Assembly (NCBI RefSeq): GCF_026781265.1
Contig: NZ_JAKUVC010000002.1
Coordinates: forward strand, 620,001-684,000
Length of the DNA stretch: 64,000 nucleotides
From: Streptococcus sanguinis
GTDB taxonomy: Bacteria; Bacillota; Bacilli; Lactobacillales; Streptococcaceae
Direction of reading: 5' to 3'
How positions within the stretch are numbered: position 1 is the first letter of the stretch; each line of letters opens with the position of its first letter. The notes beneath the pieces are model-generated. The model did no database searches. It was given only the letters and a program-made list of their open reading frames with translations, and was not told the DNA's origin. Positions 29,656-39,977 of the stretch are shown in pieces. Made by a program: the position numbers and the translations under genes.

Positions 29656-30597
29656 TTATGGATGGCTGACAATCAGCTGCAAATCCCCAGACAAGGTCCA
29701 TTCTGTAACATCACTAGGCAGGATGAAATGCTCTCCTTTTTCGATTTGGTAGACAGCTCCACCAACTTCTAGCTCACCGACACCTTCCAAGACACTGACC
29801 AAGCTATAGTCTGCTGTCTTTTTAAAATTAACCGAACCAGCGATATCCCACTTGTAAACAGCAAAGAAGTCATTGGCCACCAAAAGAGTAGAAGTCAAAC
29901 TATCTGCCTGAATGGTAACAGGACGGCTATTGGCTGGCTCACCGATAGTCAGAACGTCAATCGACTGCTCTAAATGCAGCTCACGAAGATTGCCAGCATC
30001 GTCCTTGCGATCAAAGTCATAGACACGGTAGGTTGTGTCACTGGACTGCTGAGTCTCCAAAATCAGAATCCCTGAGCCAATGGCATGCATGGTGCCACTT
30101 GGTACATAGAAGAAATCGCCAGCCTTAACTGGGATTTTAGTCAGGAGATGGTCCCAGTCCTTGCTCTCAATCTGCTGGAGCAGCTCTTCCTTACTCTTGG
30201 CATTATGACCATAAATAATCTCTGCTCCTTCGTCTGCAGCAATGACATACCAGCATTCAGTCTTACCAAGCTCCCCTTCGTGCTCCAGTCCATAGGCATC
30301 ATCAGGATGGACCTGAACACTGAGCCAGTCATTGGCATCTAAAATCTTCGTCAAAAGCGGAAAGACAGGTTCTGGACGATTGCCAAAAAGCTCCCGGTGT
30401 TCGGCATAGAGCGCATCTAACTTCTGACCGGCAAAGCGTCCGTTCTTGACGATTGACACACCATTAGGATGAGCCGAGATAGCCCAGTACTCCCCTACAT
30501 GTTCGCTGGGAATCTCATAGCCAAAGACATCGCGCAGCTTGGTGCCGCCCCAAATCTTCTCCTGCATCACAGACTGTAGAAATAATGGTTCTGACAT
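29656..30597 (-). CDS. manA: Mannose-6-phosphate isomerase, class I
   Basis: 313 aa. The zinc-site motifs QVHPDD and GKTECWYV in the N-terminal half, the KAGDFFYVPSGTMHAIG histidine and the C-terminal cupin are all present. It interconverts mannose-6-P and fructose-6-P, linking mannose uptake by the PTS to glycolysis. AAGGAG lies 7 nt before the ATG. A TATAAT is visible ~80 nt upstream, so it probably has its own promoter. Confidence 0.95.
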   Translation of the reverse strand: MSEPLFLQSVMQEKIWGGTKLRDVFGYEIPSEHVGEYWAISAHPNGVSIVKNGRFAGQKLDALYAEHRELFGNRPEPVFPLLTKILDANDWLSVQVHPDDAYGLEHEGELGKTECWYVIAADEGAEIIYGHNAKSKEELLQQIESKDWDHLLTKIPVKAGDFFYVPSGTMHAIGSGILILETQQSSDTTYRVYDFDRKDDAGNLRELHLEQSIDVLTIGEPANSRPVTIQADSLTSTLLVANDFFAVYKWDIAGSVNFKKTADYSLVSVLEGVGELEVGGAVYQIEKGEHFILPSDVTEWTLSGDLQLIVSHP

Positions 30598-30722
30598 AGT
30601 TTTCTCCTTAAATATTTTTTAGAGCCAACAAGGAACAATCCTTGGTGTCGAAACGGTTGTTACTGCTTCTATTATAATATAGCTGGAAGTCCTTTGTCTA
30701 CTCTCTGCTGAAAGCAAGCCTT

Positions 30723-31223
30723 TTATAGTAAAAAGAGTAAAGCTCCCCAACAAATGCCGCAAAGATATCCGACCAGCACATCCTTTGGATAGTGCACTCC
30801 GCCAATCACGCGCACTACAGCCAGCCCTGCTGAAAGCAAGAGGCAGAGGATCCCCGGCAACCAGAAAAAGTAGAGCAGGCACATGGAAATCACTGTAGCC
30901 GAAAAGACATGGCGGCTGGGCATGGACTTGCCTGATGTATCCTTGGCCAGCAAGGGTTGAATAGCCCATTTTTCATACGGGCGTGCTTGATTCAGTCGTT
31001 TACGAATAGCTGACAACAGGCCAAATCCGATAGCTGGCAGGAAGCAAAAAGCAAGCAGCCCTTTCCATCCTTCTGTCAGAAAGGCACTGATTAGAACGAG
31101 ACCATAAACAATAGGTATGAAGAGGGTCATTCCCCGATTGAAGTAAACCAGCCCTTTCAGCCACTGAGGGCGACTGCGAAAAGGAGTTGTTAATTGTTGA
31201 TAAAAAATGGTGTAGTCTTTCAT
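30723..31223 (-). CDS. PAP2-family membrane phosphatase
   Basis: 166 aa with four to five membrane helices. The three phosphatase motifs are visible: KRLNQARP, PSRH and RVIGGVHYPKD. Family members dephosphorylate phosphatidate, undecaprenyl pyrophosphate or phosphatidylglycerol phosphate; the true substrate cannot be told, though lipid carrier recycling is likely. The ribosome binding site is weak (AGGG). Confidence 0.87.
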   Translation of the reverse strand: MKDYTIFYQQLTTPFRSRPQWLKGLVYFNRGMTLFIPIVYGLVLISAFLTEGWKGLLAFCFLPAIGFGLLSAIRKRLNQARPYEKWAIQPLLAKDTSGKSMPSRHVFSATVISMCLLYFFWLPGILCLLLSAGLAVVRVIGGVHYPKDVLVGYLCGICWGALLFLL

Positions 31224-31308
31224 GCTTGCTTACCCTGCTTTTCTAAACGTTAGACTCTCATACTTTCTCTACTATAGCATATTTCTAGACAAGATGGTAG
31301 ATAGATAG

Positions 31309-31340
31309 TAAAAGAGACTGAGACCCAGGTCCCAATCTCT
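31309..31340 (-). terminator. Terminator of the glycogen operon
   Basis: In the minus-strand RNA AGAGATTGGGAC pairs with GTCTCAGTCTCT (12 bp, two G-U pairs) followed by TTTTAC. On the plus strand the same bases give A-C mismatches, so the structure is strand specific. Confidence 0.75.
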
Positions 31341-31365
31341 CAATATTCACGTTTTCTGAAGAGTA

Positions 31366-31475
31366 TTATTTCTCCAAGTTCCAGATTTCCTTGGCATATT
31401 GCTCAATGGTATCGTCTGAGGTAAACTTGTCAGATGTAGCGATGTTGATTAAGCTCATGCGGGCCCATTTTTTTT
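31366..31475 (-). pseudogene. glgP: Displaced C-terminal end of glgP after a frameshift
   Basis: Past the A8 tract (31468-31475 in plus coordinates) the usual glycogen phosphorylase C terminus continues in another frame: [15 protein letters not shown], then [12 protein letters not shown] and a stop at 31366-31368. Restoring one A (or removing two) would join it to the main frame. Shown separately because the main frame ends earlier, at 31455. Confidence 0.8.
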
Positions 31476-33761
31476 GTCACGATAGAGAGCATCAATCTTC
31501 TCTTGAGCTTCTACATAGGCATGGAAGTCTTCCAAGAGGAAGTATTCATCATTGTGGGTGATGAGGGCTTCGTAGATTTCTGAGCCTTCTTCACGGACGT
31601 TTGGAATGGTGCCATTGACAAAGGTATCGACCACTCGACGAATGTCTGGATTGCTCTCATAGACACCGCGTGAGTAATAATCATGGCGTGCATAGTGCTC
31701 GTAAACTTGGTCCTTGTCCATCCCGAAGATGACAATGTTGTCGTCACCAACCTCGTCCTTGATTTCGATATTGGCTCCGTCCAGAGTAGCCAAGGTAATG
31801 GCACCTGTCATCATAAACTTCATGTTGGAAGTACCAGATGCTTCCTTGGAAGCCAGAGAAATCTGCTCAGATACATCCGCAGCTGGAATGATGAGCTCAG
31901 CCAGGCTGACGCGGTAGTTTTCTAAGAAGACAACCTTGAGTTTTCCTTGCAGGCTTTCATCCTTGTTGACCAGATTAGCCACTTCATTGATCAGCTTGAT
32001 GACCGACTTGGCAAAGTGGTAGCCTGGAGCAGCCTTGGCACCGAAGATAAAGACGCGAGGAACCATATCCTTATCAGGATTGTCCTTGAGGTCCCAGTAG
32101 AGCTTGATGATATGAAGCAGATTGAGCAGCTGACGCTTATAAGCGTGGAGGCGTTTCACCTGCACATCAAAGATGGCTTCTGTAGAGACTTCCACTCCTG
32201 TTGATTCCTTGATGAAGTCAGCCAGTCGAGCCTTGGCTTCCTGCTTCACTCGGTAGAAATCGCCCAGCACTTGCTGATTATCCTTGAATTCCAAAAGCTT
32301 ACGCAGCTCATGGATATCACTTCTCCAACCCTGACCAATCAGCTTATCAATCTCAGCTGACAGAGGCTGGTCCGCAATTTGCAGCCAGCGGCGCTGGATA
32401 ATCCCGTTGGTTTTGTTATTAAACTTCTCTGGGTAAATGCTGTAGAAATCACGCAAGGTGTCTTCTTTGAGCAGTTCGGTGTGGAGTTTAGCAACACCAT
32501 TGATTGAATGACCACCAATGATAGCCAAGTGAGCCATGTGGATTTGATTGTCCTTGACAATCCGAGTGTTTTCGATGACTTGCGGATCAAGGCCACGCCC
32601 AGCCATTTCAGCTACATAGCGGTTGTCAATTTCTAGGATAATCTGATAAACCCGCGGCAGGACATTCTTAAAGAGCTCTGCATCCCATTTTTCCAAGGCC
32701 TCAGACAGAATGGTATGGTTGGTATAGCTCATGGTTTTAACCGTAGCATTCCAAGCATCTGCCCATTCCAGGTCGTACTCATCCACCAAGAGACGCATAA
32801 ATTCAGCCGGTGCAACCGCTGGGTGGGTATCGTTGATATGGACTGAGACCTTCTCATGAATATCCTTGAGCGGACGACCTTGCTTGAGGTAGGATTTGAT
32901 AATGGTCTGCAGACCTGCACTGGTCATGAAGTATTCCTGGATCAAGCGCAGCTCTTTTCCTTCGTAGCTAGAGTCGTCTGGATAGAGAATGGCAGTGATG
33001 TCTTGCACCCGGCGACGAGCTTCAATGGTCGGATAGTCCAGTTCATACTCCTCTGGAATTTCAACATCCCAAAGCCGGAGATTATTGACATTATCATTGC
33101 CAAAGCCAATCTGCGGCACATCGTAAGGAACGGCCCGCAAGGTTTTAGAATTCTCATAAAGAGGCACAATCCGACCTTTTTCATTGGCATGGAGGGAAAC
33201 ATTTCCGAAGATTTTAACATCAACAGTATCATGGTCCTTACGGGTCTCCCAGACATTGCCTAGACTGCCAAACCAAGCATCAGGAATTTCTACCTGATAG
33301 CCATCTACGATGCGTTGCTTAAAGAGGCCATAGCGATAGCGAATCCCATTTCCAAATCCTGGATAGCCAGTGGTTGCCAGCGAGTCCATAAAGGCAGCCG
33401 CCAAGCGGCCCAGACCGCCATTGCCCAAGGCCATGTCATACTCAGCATTCTTAACATCCTCAAAGTCAACTCCCAACTCGGCAAAGCCTTCCTTGACCGT
33501 ATCAAGGATACCTAAGTTGAGCAGATTGGTTTCCAGCATGCGTCCTGGAAGAAACTCGATAGAAAAGTAATAAGCTGTCTTTTGCTGCTGCTCAATCAAC
33601 TGATTGCGGCGCTCCAGCCACAGGGGCGTGATATACTTGCGGACAGTGCTGGCCAAAGCCTGAAAGAGCTCCACTGAAGTCGCATCAGCAACCTTAATCA
33701 GCTGTCTTTCATGTAGAATATCTTTAAAATCTCTAATAAAACGTTCTTTTGTTAGTTCCAT
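31455..33761 (-). CDS. glgP: Glycogen/alpha-glucan phosphorylase, frameshifted near the C terminus
   Basis: 768 aa as read. PLP-binding [28 protein letters not shown] and the glucose-site [14 protein letters not shown] are intact. It releases glucose-1-P from glycogen. The last residues DKKNGPA are not family-like: an A8 tract shifts the frame, and the normal end lies downstream in another frame (31366-31475). The enzyme loses about 35 C-terminal residues unless slippage restores them. It is the last gene of glgB-C-D-A-P, 215 nt after glgA. AGGGAG lies a long 13 nt before the ATG. Confidence 0.9.
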   Translation of the reverse strand: MELTKERFIRDFKDILHERQLIKVADATSVELFQALASTVRKYITPLWLERRNQLIEQQQKTAYYFSIEFLPGRMLETNLLNLGILDTVKEGFAELGVDFEDVKNAEYDMALGNGGLGRLAAAFMDSLATTGYPGFGNGIRYRYGLFKQRIVDGYQVEIPDAWFGSLGNVWETRKDHDTVDVKIFGNVSLHANEKGRIVPLYENSKTLRAVPYDVPQIGFGNDNVNNLRLWDVEIPEEYELDYPTIEARRRVQDITAILYPDDSSYEGKELRLIQEYFMTSAGLQTIIKSYLKQGRPLKDIHEKVSVHINDTHPAVAPAEFMRLLVDEYDLEWADAWNATVKTMSYTNHTILSEALEKWDAELFKNVLPRVYQIILEIDNRYVAEMAGRGLDPQVIENTRIVKDNQIHMAHLAIIGGHSINGVAKLHTELLKEDTLRDFYSIYPEKFNNKTNGIIQRRWLQIADQPLSAEIDKLIGQGWRSDIHELRKLLEFKDNQQVLGDFYRVKQEAKARLADFIKESTGVEVSTEAIFDVQVKRLHAYKRQLLNLLHIIKLYWDLKDNPDKDMVPRVFIFGAKAAPGYHFAKSVIKLINEVANLVNKDESLQGKLKVVFLENYRVSLAELIIPAADVSEQISLASKEASGTSNMKFMMTGAITLATLDGANIEIKDEVGDDNIVIFGMDKDQVYEHYARHDYYSRGVYESNPDIRRVVDTFVNGTIPNVREEGSEIYEALITHNDEYFLLEDFHAYVEAQEKIDALYRDKKNGPA

Positions 33762-33916
33762 AGTGGATGGTTATCTCCCTTTCTTAATAGCGGGAAGCAG
33801 ATTTAAACGTAGAAATACTTTTTTTCAATCAAGATGGGAAGCACTCACTTCAGCCACAAGCTAAAAACAGGGGCTCCAATACAGTATGATAATATATAAA
33901 AATGTAATTCTCACAG

Positions 33917-33955
33917 AAATCCTCCCTTGTCCCATGGGCAAGAGAGGATTTTCTT
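33917..33955. promoter_or_regulatory. Stable hairpin between glgA and glgP
   Basis: AAATCCTCCCTTG and CAAGAGAGGATTT form a 13-bp stem with one wobble or mismatch. In the operon direction no T tract follows, whereas the plus-strand side has TTTTCTT. It could stabilise or process the glgA part of the transcript, or act as a partial terminator that lowers glgP expression. Confidence 0.5.
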
Positions 33956-33976
33956 ATACTGATTCCAAAGTAAATG

Positions 33977-35407
33977 TTACAGCAGTGATTGATATAAATC
34001 ACTGTAAGCCTGGCTAGCTGTATCCCAAGAGAAGTCTCTCTCCATCGCCTGCTCTTGCAGAGATTTCCAAGCTTCCTTGTCATCGACATAAAGCCTGAGT
34101 GCTTCCTTGAAGGTCCAAGTCAGCCAGTAGCCAGAAAAGTTATTGAAGCTAAAGCCAGTTCCCTGTCCTGTATAGGCATTGTAAGGCTCTACGGTATCAC
34201 GCAGACCGCCCACTTCATGCACCAAAGGCAAGGTTCCGTAGCGCATAGCCATCATTTGTGACAGTCCACAAGGCTCGAAACGGCTTGGCATGAGGAAAAT
34301 ATCGCTGGCAGCATAGATCTCCTGAGCCAAGGTCACATTAAAAAGAATATTAGCTGAAAGCTTATCAGGATAGGCATGACCAAACCAAGCAAAAGCCTGC
34401 TCAAAAGCTGGATCGCCTGTTCCCAAGAGGATAATCTGCACATCTTCCTGGAGGAGATTGTGCAGCTCTTCCACTACCAAATCAAAGCCTTTCTGACGGG
34501 TCAGACGGGAAACAATCCCAACAACCGGCACATCGTCACGCACAGGTAGACCAACTCGCTCTTGCAAATCCCGCTTGTTTTCTAGTTTACCAGATAAGTC
34601 AGATTTGTCAAAGTGGTGGGCTAGCAGCGGATCCGTTTCTGGATTATAGATATCTGTATCAATACCGTTGACAATTCCGACCAGCTTACCGGACTCCATC
34701 CGAAGGATTTGATCCAAATTGCAACCAAATTCTGGTGTACGGATTTCACCTGCATAGCTTGGTGATACAGTTGTCACTCGGTCCGCATAGAGAATACCAG
34801 CCTTCATCCAGTTGAGACAGTCATTCCAACGCAGAGTTCCGTCTGCATAGCGCTCATAGCCTACACCAAACAGTTCCCAAAGCATACTGTCAGGGAATTG
34901 ACCTTGGAACTCCAGATTATGGATGGTCAAGACAGTCTTGATATTCTGATATGCTTGAATCCAATGGTATTTTTCCTTAACCAAGAAAGGAATCATAGCC
35001 GTATGATAATCGTGAACATGCAGAACATCCGGAATGAAATCAATCCGCTCCATTAATTCTACCGCTGCTAACTGGAAGTAAGCAAAGCGCTCACCATCAT
35101 CAAAGTCTCCATAAACATGGCCGCGGAAGAAATAATGCTGATTGTCTATAAAATAGAAAGATACACCGTTCAAGACCAGCCTTTTGACTCCAGCATACTG
35201 ACGACGCCAGCCAACACTGACTTCAAAGTAGAAAAGGTCTTCCACCTGATCGCCAAATTTGGCATGGGTCATGTCATAGTAAGGCAGAATGACACCAACT
35301 TCATGGCCAGCCTTGACCAGAGATTTGGGGAGAGCGCCGATAACGTCTCCCAAACCACCTGTCTTAGAAAATGGGGCTCCTTCTGCTGCTGCAAATAAAA
35401 TCTTCAT
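33977..35407 (-). CDS. glgA: Glycogen synthase (ADP-glucose)
   Basis: 476 aa. KTGGLGDV near the N terminus binds ADP-glucose, and the GT5 C-terminal block [22 protein letters not shown] is present. It extends alpha-1,4 chains. It overlaps glgD by 4 nt. Confidence 0.96.
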   Translation of the reverse strand: MKILFAAAEGAPFSKTGGLGDVIGALPKSLVKAGHEVGVILPYYDMTHAKFGDQVEDLFYFEVSVGWRRQYAGVKRLVLNGVSFYFIDNQHYFFRGHVYGDFDDGERFAYFQLAAVELMERIDFIPDVLHVHDYHTAMIPFLVKEKYHWIQAYQNIKTVLTIHNLEFQGQFPDSMLWELFGVGYERYADGTLRWNDCLNWMKAGILYADRVTTVSPSYAGEIRTPEFGCNLDQILRMESGKLVGIVNGIDTDIYNPETDPLLAHHFDKSDLSGKLENKRDLQERVGLPVRDDVPVVGIVSRLTRQKGFDLVVEELHNLLQEDVQIILLGTGDPAFEQAFAWFGHAYPDKLSANILFNVTLAQEIYAASDIFLMPSRFEPCGLSQMMAMRYGTLPLVHEVGGLRDTVEPYNAYTGQGTGFSFNNFSGYWLTWTFKEALRLYVDDKEAWKSLQEQAMERDFSWDTASQAYSDLYQSLL

Positions 35408-36543
35408 CGAATTATGTCCTCTGTAACTTTTTGGCCCTTCTTGACTACGATTGGGTCTTCTGCTGTTCCGCGAATCACCACTCCTTCGCCAATTTCAACA
35501 CCCTTGTCCACAATCGCATACTCGACAGTTGCTTTTTCCCCAACCTTCACTCGAGGGAAGAGAACACTGTGTTTGACACTGCTTCCAGTCTTAATCTTGG
35601 TATTCCGTGAAATCACAGAATCGATGACCTCACCTTCCACAATGCTTCCTGACGCAAACTGGGAGCGAGATACTTTTGAAGACTTAGCATAGTAAGTTGG
35701 CTCTTCATTCTTAACCTTGGTGTAAATCTTTTGATTCGGACTGAAGAGAGAGTAGAATTTCTTACTTTCAAGCATATCGATATTGGATCTGTAGTAGGTC
35801 TCTACAGAATAGATATTCGCCAGATAGCCTGTATATTCGTAGGCAAATGCCCCTTCCTGAGTTGCTAAATCACGCAGGACATAGCGCAGTTTTTGCGGAT
35901 GCTCTTTCTTAGCTTCTTCTTCCAGTTTTTCAATCAGCCATGGAGTATCTACCACAAAGATGTCTGTGGACATATTGAAGAGCTCAGCATCTTCTCGGCC
36001 ATCAAAGAGTTTATGCCCTCTGACATGGTCTGTCTCATCAATATCTAGGACAGCATTTACATCTGAGATATTTTCCTTGTGCAATTTCTTATAGACAACT
36101 GTAATCGGCTGTTCTGTTGTATTGTGCAAATGGAAAACTTGATTGAGGTCAATATTAACCAAGATATCACAGTTAAGTGCAACTGTTTGGTTGGAACCAG
36201 AACGTTTCAGGTAGGTCAATAGCTGATCATAGTATTCCTCACCGACTGTAGAGCTTTCTACACGGGTATTGTAGATTCCCAGGTAATAGTGGCTAAGCAA
36301 AGTAGACAGACCCCACTCGCGGCCTGAACGAATATGGTCAAAGACAGAGCTGATATTGTCCTGCTGGAAGATACCAAAGACACTGCGGATACCAGCATTG
36401 GCAAGACTTGAAAGCGGGAAGTCAATCAAGCGGTATTTCCCACCGAATGGTAAGCTGGCTACTGGACGATGATTTGTCAGAGTTGACATATCATGGAAGC
36501 CGACTGTGTTTCCTAAAATTGCTGAGTATTTATCAATCTTCAT
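35404..36543 (-). CDS. glgD: GlgD, regulatory subunit of ADP-glucose pyrophosphorylase
   Basis: 379 aa from [11 protein letters not shown]. It resembles GlgC but lacks the GGxGTRL pyrophosphorylase loop (here [19 protein letters not shown]), as expected for the non-catalytic GlgD partner of Firmicutes. The left-handed beta-helix C terminus is intact. It overlaps glgC by 11 nt. The longer frame upstream is not supported. Confidence 0.92.
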   Translation of the reverse strand: MKIDKYSAILGNTVGFHDMSTLTNHRPVASLPFGGKYRLIDFPLSSLANAGIRSVFGIFQQDNISSVFDHIRSGREWGLSTLLSHYYLGIYNTRVESSTVGEEYYDQLLTYLKRSGSNQTVALNCDILVNIDLNQVFHLHNTTEQPITVVYKKLHKENISDVNAVLDIDETDHVRGHKLFDGREDAELFNMSTDIFVVDTPWLIEKLEEEAKKEHPQKLRYVLRDLATQEGAFAYEYTGYLANIYSVETYYRSNIDMLESKKFYSLFSPNQKIYTKVKNEEPTYYAKSSKVSRSQFASGSIVEGEVIDSVISRNTKIKTGSSVKHSVLFPRVKVGEKATVEYAIVDKGVEIGEGVVIRGTAEDPIVVKKGQKVTEDIIR

Positions 36544-37675
36544 CTTTTGGTACCCCCACTTTCTCGTTATATCCGACAACATATACTTCCTCTGTACCAT
36601 CAATCTCTACACCATCAGAGATGATAGCACCTTCGCCGATAATGGCCCGCTTGATCTTAGCGTCTTTGCCAATAACAGCTCCACTCATGATGACAGAGTC
36701 TTCAATGACTGCGCCCTTTTTGACCTGAGCACCAGTAGAAAGAATAGAGTGTTTTACTGTACCGTCAACGAAACAGCCATCAACGACCAGCGAATCTTCT
36801 ACATGGGAATTTTCACTGATGAAGTTTGGCGGAGAAATCAAGTTGCGAGAATAAATCTTCCAGCGACGATTGCGGCTATCCAGAGCATTTTCTGGGCTGA
36901 TGTATTCCATGTTGGCTTCCCAGAGAGATTCTACCGTACCAACGTCTTTCCAATAGCCTTCAAAATCATAAGCATAAACGCTTTCGCCAGATTCAAGGTA
37001 GTTAGGGATAACATTCTTACCAAAGTCAGACATATCCACATTGCTCTTTTCAGCAGCTACTAGCATATTGCGCAGACGCTGCCAGTCAAAGATATAAATC
37101 CCCATAGAAGCCTTGGTTGACTTAGGATTTTCTGGTTTTTCTTCAAATTCAACAATCCGATTATTAGCATCTGTATTCATGATGCCAAAACGGCTGGCTT
37201 CTTTGAGAGGCACATCCAGAACGGCTACTGTCAAGCTGGCATTGTTGTCCTTGTGAGACTGAAGCATGTCATCATAGTCCATCTTGTAGATATGATCCCC
37301 AGACAAAATCAGGACATATTCAGGATTGATGCTGTCGATATAGTCGATATTTTGGTAAATCGCATGGCTGGTACCTTCAAACCAACGATTTCCTTCGCTC
37401 GCAGAATAAGGCTGAAGAATGGACACGCCTGAGTTAATACCATCGAGCCCCCAGCTAGAACCATTTCCGATATGACTGTTCAGAGCGAGTGGTTGGTACT
37501 GAGTAATGACACCGACATTATGAATACCGGAGTTGGCACAGTTAGACAAGGCGAAGTCAATAATACGATAGCGACCGCCAAACTGTACCGCAGGTTTTGC
37601 GATACTCTGTGTGAGCTTTCCAAGACGAGTTCCTTGCCCGCCGGCAAGAATCAAAGCTAGCATTTCATTCTTCAT
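36533..37675 (-). CDS. glgC: Glucose-1-phosphate adenylyltransferase
   Basis: 380 aa. The catalytic loop [11 protein letters not shown] is at residues ~12-22 and [12 protein letters not shown] holds a metal-binding Asp. It makes ADP-glucose from ATP and glucose-1-P. It starts 6 nt after glgB. Confidence 0.96.
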   Translation of the reverse strand: MKNEMLALILAGGQGTRLGKLTQSIAKPAVQFGGRYRIIDFALSNCANSGIHNVGVITQYQPLALNSHIGNGSSWGLDGINSGVSILQPYSASEGNRWFEGTSHAIYQNIDYIDSINPEYVLILSGDHIYKMDYDDMLQSHKDNNASLTVAVLDVPLKEASRFGIMNTDANNRIVEFEEKPENPKSTKASMGIYIFDWQRLRNMLVAAEKSNVDMSDFGKNVIPNYLESGESVYAYDFEGYWKDVGTVESLWEANMEYISPENALDSRNRRWKIYSRNLISPPNFISENSHVEDSLVVDGCFVDGTVKHSILSTGAQVKKGAVIEDSVIMSGAVIGKDAKIKRAIIGEGAIISDGVEIDGTEEVYVVGYNEKVGVPKDED

Positions 37676-37681
37676 AGACTA

Positions 37682-39592
37682 TTACTCCTTTGTGGAATCT
37701 TTTTTAACATTTTTACGAGCAATCCGACGCTTGATCTTCCAGATGCTGGCTCCAAGAGCCGGCAAGGTAAAGGTCAAGGTCTGTGGATAATCTTTCCAAA
37801 GTCCTTCTTGAGACTGAACTGTTTCGTTATGTTCCTTCCAAACACCTCCCCATTCTTCTAATTCAGTGTTCCATACCTCTTCATAAATGGCTGCCACAGG
37901 AACACCAATGGTAAAGTTCTTCCGCTCTACCGGCGCCATATTAAATACACAAACTAACATATCTCCTTTTTCTGTCTTACGGATAAAGGAGAGGACACTT
38001 TGATCGGTATTATCCGCATCAATGATTTCAATGCCATCGTAGCTCAGATCAATTTCCCAAAGCGGACGATTGTCTTTATAGAAAGCATTGAGCGTAGCAG
38101 TAAAGCCCTGCATCTTCTTGTTCATCTGATCGTCCAGATTAGACCATTCTAGCTGCTCTTCTGACTTCCATTCTAGGAACTGACCAAATTCTGAGCCCAT
38201 AAAGAGCAGTTTCTTGCCCGGATGGCAGATTTGATAGGTCAGCAAGTTGCGGAGCCCTGCAAATTGATTGTAACGGTCACCCCACATCTTGTGCATGAGA
38301 CTCTTCTTGCCATGAACCACTTCATCATGCGAGAATGGCAGGAGGAAGTTTTCAGAGAAAGCGTACATAAAGCTAAAGGTCACTAGATTAAAATCGTACT
38401 TACGATAAATCGGATCTTCCTCGTAGAAGCGTAGGATATCATTCATCCAGCCCATATTCCACTTGTAGTCAAATCCAAGACCACCCAGCTCTTTCATGCC
38501 AGTAATCTTGGTCTCTGAGGAGCTTTCCTCTGCAATCATCATGACATCAGGATGGGCTAGCTTAATGACCGTATTGAGGCGTTGCAGGAAGTAATAACCT
38601 TCATAATTGCGATTACCGCCATCTTTATTTGGCTGCCATGGACCGCTGTCATAGTCCAGATAGAGCATATTGCTGACAGCATCAACCCGAATCCCGTCCA
38701 AATGATAGAAATCAATCCAGAATTTTATACTGGAAATCAAGAAGGACTGAACCTGATTCTTGCCCAAATCAAAGTTGAGAGCACCCCAGCCATAGTTATG
38801 AGCCCGGTCGTGATCCTGATACTCGAAAGTCGGTGTCCCGTCATAGTAGGCCAGAGCATCATCATTAATAGTGAAGTGACCTGGTACCCAGTCCACAATG
38901 ACCCCAATATTGTTCAAGTGACATTCTTCGACAAAGTCTTGAAATTCCTCAGGTGTGCCATAGGTATGCTCAAAGGCGAAGTAGCCCATAAGCTGATAGC
39001 CCCAGCTAAGTCCCAGCGGATGAGCCATAAGCGGCATGAATTCCACATGTGTGTAGTTCATCTCCACCAGATAAGGAATCAAGTCTTCTTTTAACTGGGC
39101 AAAGCTATAAGGACTGCCGTCTTCATTGCGTTTCCACGATCCGGCATGCACTTCATAGATATTGACCGGCCGAGAGAAGAAGCCCCAACGCTTCCGGCGT
39201 GCCAGCCAAAGACCGTCTTTCCACTTCTTCTCGGGAATGCTGCGAATAACTGCTCCCGTTCCCGGACGTTCTTCCAGATAAATAGCCAACGGATCAATTT
39301 TCAAAATTTCCTGACCGCTGCTGCGCTTGATATTGTACTTGTAAATATCTCCTTCCTTAGGTAGCTCTGTGAAGACTTCCCAAACACCCGCTTCATTTCG
39401 GACCATAGGAATCTGCTCTTCATACCAATTGGTGAAATCTCCAATCAAATGGACACTCTGAGCATTAGGCGCCCAAACGCGGAAAGAGTAGCCAGACTTG
39501 CCGTCCACTTCATCCTGATGCGCCCCTAGATAATGCTGTAAATGAAAGTTTTCACCTGTTGTAAAGGTTCTTAATGCTTCGTTCTTATCCAT
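37682..39592 (-). CDS. glgB: 1,4-alpha-glucan branching enzyme
   Basis: 636 aa. An N-terminal CBM48 domain precedes the GH13 barrel. Active-site segments are [12 protein letters not shown] (nucleophile Asp), MIAEESSS (acid/base Glu) and FSHDEVVHG. It introduces alpha-1,6 branches. It is the first gene of the glycogen operon, with a cre site at the promoter. Confidence 0.96.
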   Translation of the reverse strand: MDKNEALRTFTTGENFHLQHYLGAHQDEVDGKSGYSFRVWAPNAQSVHLIGDFTNWYEEQIPMVRNEAGVWEVFTELPKEGDIYKYNIKRSSGQEILKIDPLAIYLEERPGTGAVIRSIPEKKWKDGLWLARRKRWGFFSRPVNIYEVHAGSWKRNEDGSPYSFAQLKEDLIPYLVEMNYTHVEFMPLMAHPLGLSWGYQLMGYFAFEHTYGTPEEFQDFVEECHLNNIGVIVDWVPGHFTINDDALAYYDGTPTFEYQDHDRAHNYGWGALNFDLGKNQVQSFLISSIKFWIDFYHLDGIRVDAVSNMLYLDYDSGPWQPNKDGGNRNYEGYYFLQRLNTVIKLAHPDVMMIAEESSSETKITGMKELGGLGFDYKWNMGWMNDILRFYEEDPIYRKYDFNLVTFSFMYAFSENFLLPFSHDEVVHGKKSLMHKMWGDRYNQFAGLRNLLTYQICHPGKKLLFMGSEFGQFLEWKSEEQLEWSNLDDQMNKKMQGFTATLNAFYKDNRPLWEIDLSYDGIEIIDADNTDQSVLSFIRKTEKGDMLVCVFNMAPVERKNFTIGVPVAAIYEEVWNTELEEWGGVWKEHNETVQSQEGLWKDYPQTLTFTLPALGASIWKIKRRIARKNVKKDSTKE

Positions 39593-39609
39593 GCGATCAC
39601 CTTTCTATT

Positions 39610-39623
39610 TGTAAGCGTTTTCT
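39610..39623. promoter_or_regulatory. cre site (CcpA) at the glg operon promoter
   Basis: TGTAAGCGTTTTCT on the plus strand matches 13 of 14 positions of TGWAANCGNTNWCA. It overlaps the predicted transcription start of glgB, the classic position for CcpA repression. Confidence 0.75.
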
Positions 39624-39631
39624 ATAATACT

Positions 39632-39660
39632 ATTCTACATTATTTTTATCTCTTTTTCAA
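39632..39660 (-). promoter_or_regulatory. glg operon promoter
   Basis: TTGAAA (39660-39655), a 17-nt spacer and TAGAAT (39637-39632) on the minus strand. Confidence 0.7.
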
Positions 39661-39947
39661 GTAAATTTCAAATATCCTTACGGAAAATTACTAAAACCGA
39701 ACATTAGCTGAAATTAGTAATAAATGAGAGAGAAAACACTGCATTTTGTGCCTCTCGATATCTTTTAATTCCTTTTTCACTAAATATAGGAGCTATCAAA
39801 AACAAGAAAAAGATGAAAATTTTCATAAAGATATAGACCAATATGTAAATTTACATTTTAAAATAATAAGCAATTAAACATATAAATGATTAATTCTTAT
39901 CAAATCATGCGTTAATCTTATTAGATTTACAAGTTCATCAAGGTAAG
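39661..39947. other. AT-rich intergenic region with two matching palindromes
   Basis: No gene is supported. Two perfect 14-bp palindromes occur: ATGAAAATTTTCAT (39813-39826) and ATGTAAATTTACAT (39843-39856). Their centres are 30 bp apart and they share ATGWAAATTTWCAT. A weak hairpin GAGAG...CTCTC lies near 39727-39755. Confidence 0.6.
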
Positions 39948-39975
39948 AAAAAAGGCCGCACAAAGCCGCCTTTCT
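39948..39975 (-). terminator. Intrinsic terminator of gapN
   Basis: On the minus strand AAAGGC pairs with GCCTTT, extended by inner GC pairs, and is followed by TTTTTTCTT. It starts immediately at the gapN stop. Confidence 0.75.
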
Positions 39976-39977
39976 CA

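Noticed and set aside
30619..30969. 116-codon minus-strand frame overlapping the PAP2 gene
   Set aside because: The PAP2 frame carries all three phosphatase motifs; this one is a shadow rich in Cys, Arg and Ser.
35829..35838. ComX cin-box TACGAATA on the minus strand
   Set aside because: It lies inside glgD coding sequence (Tyr-Glu-Tyr codons) with no gene start downstream at a sensible distance.
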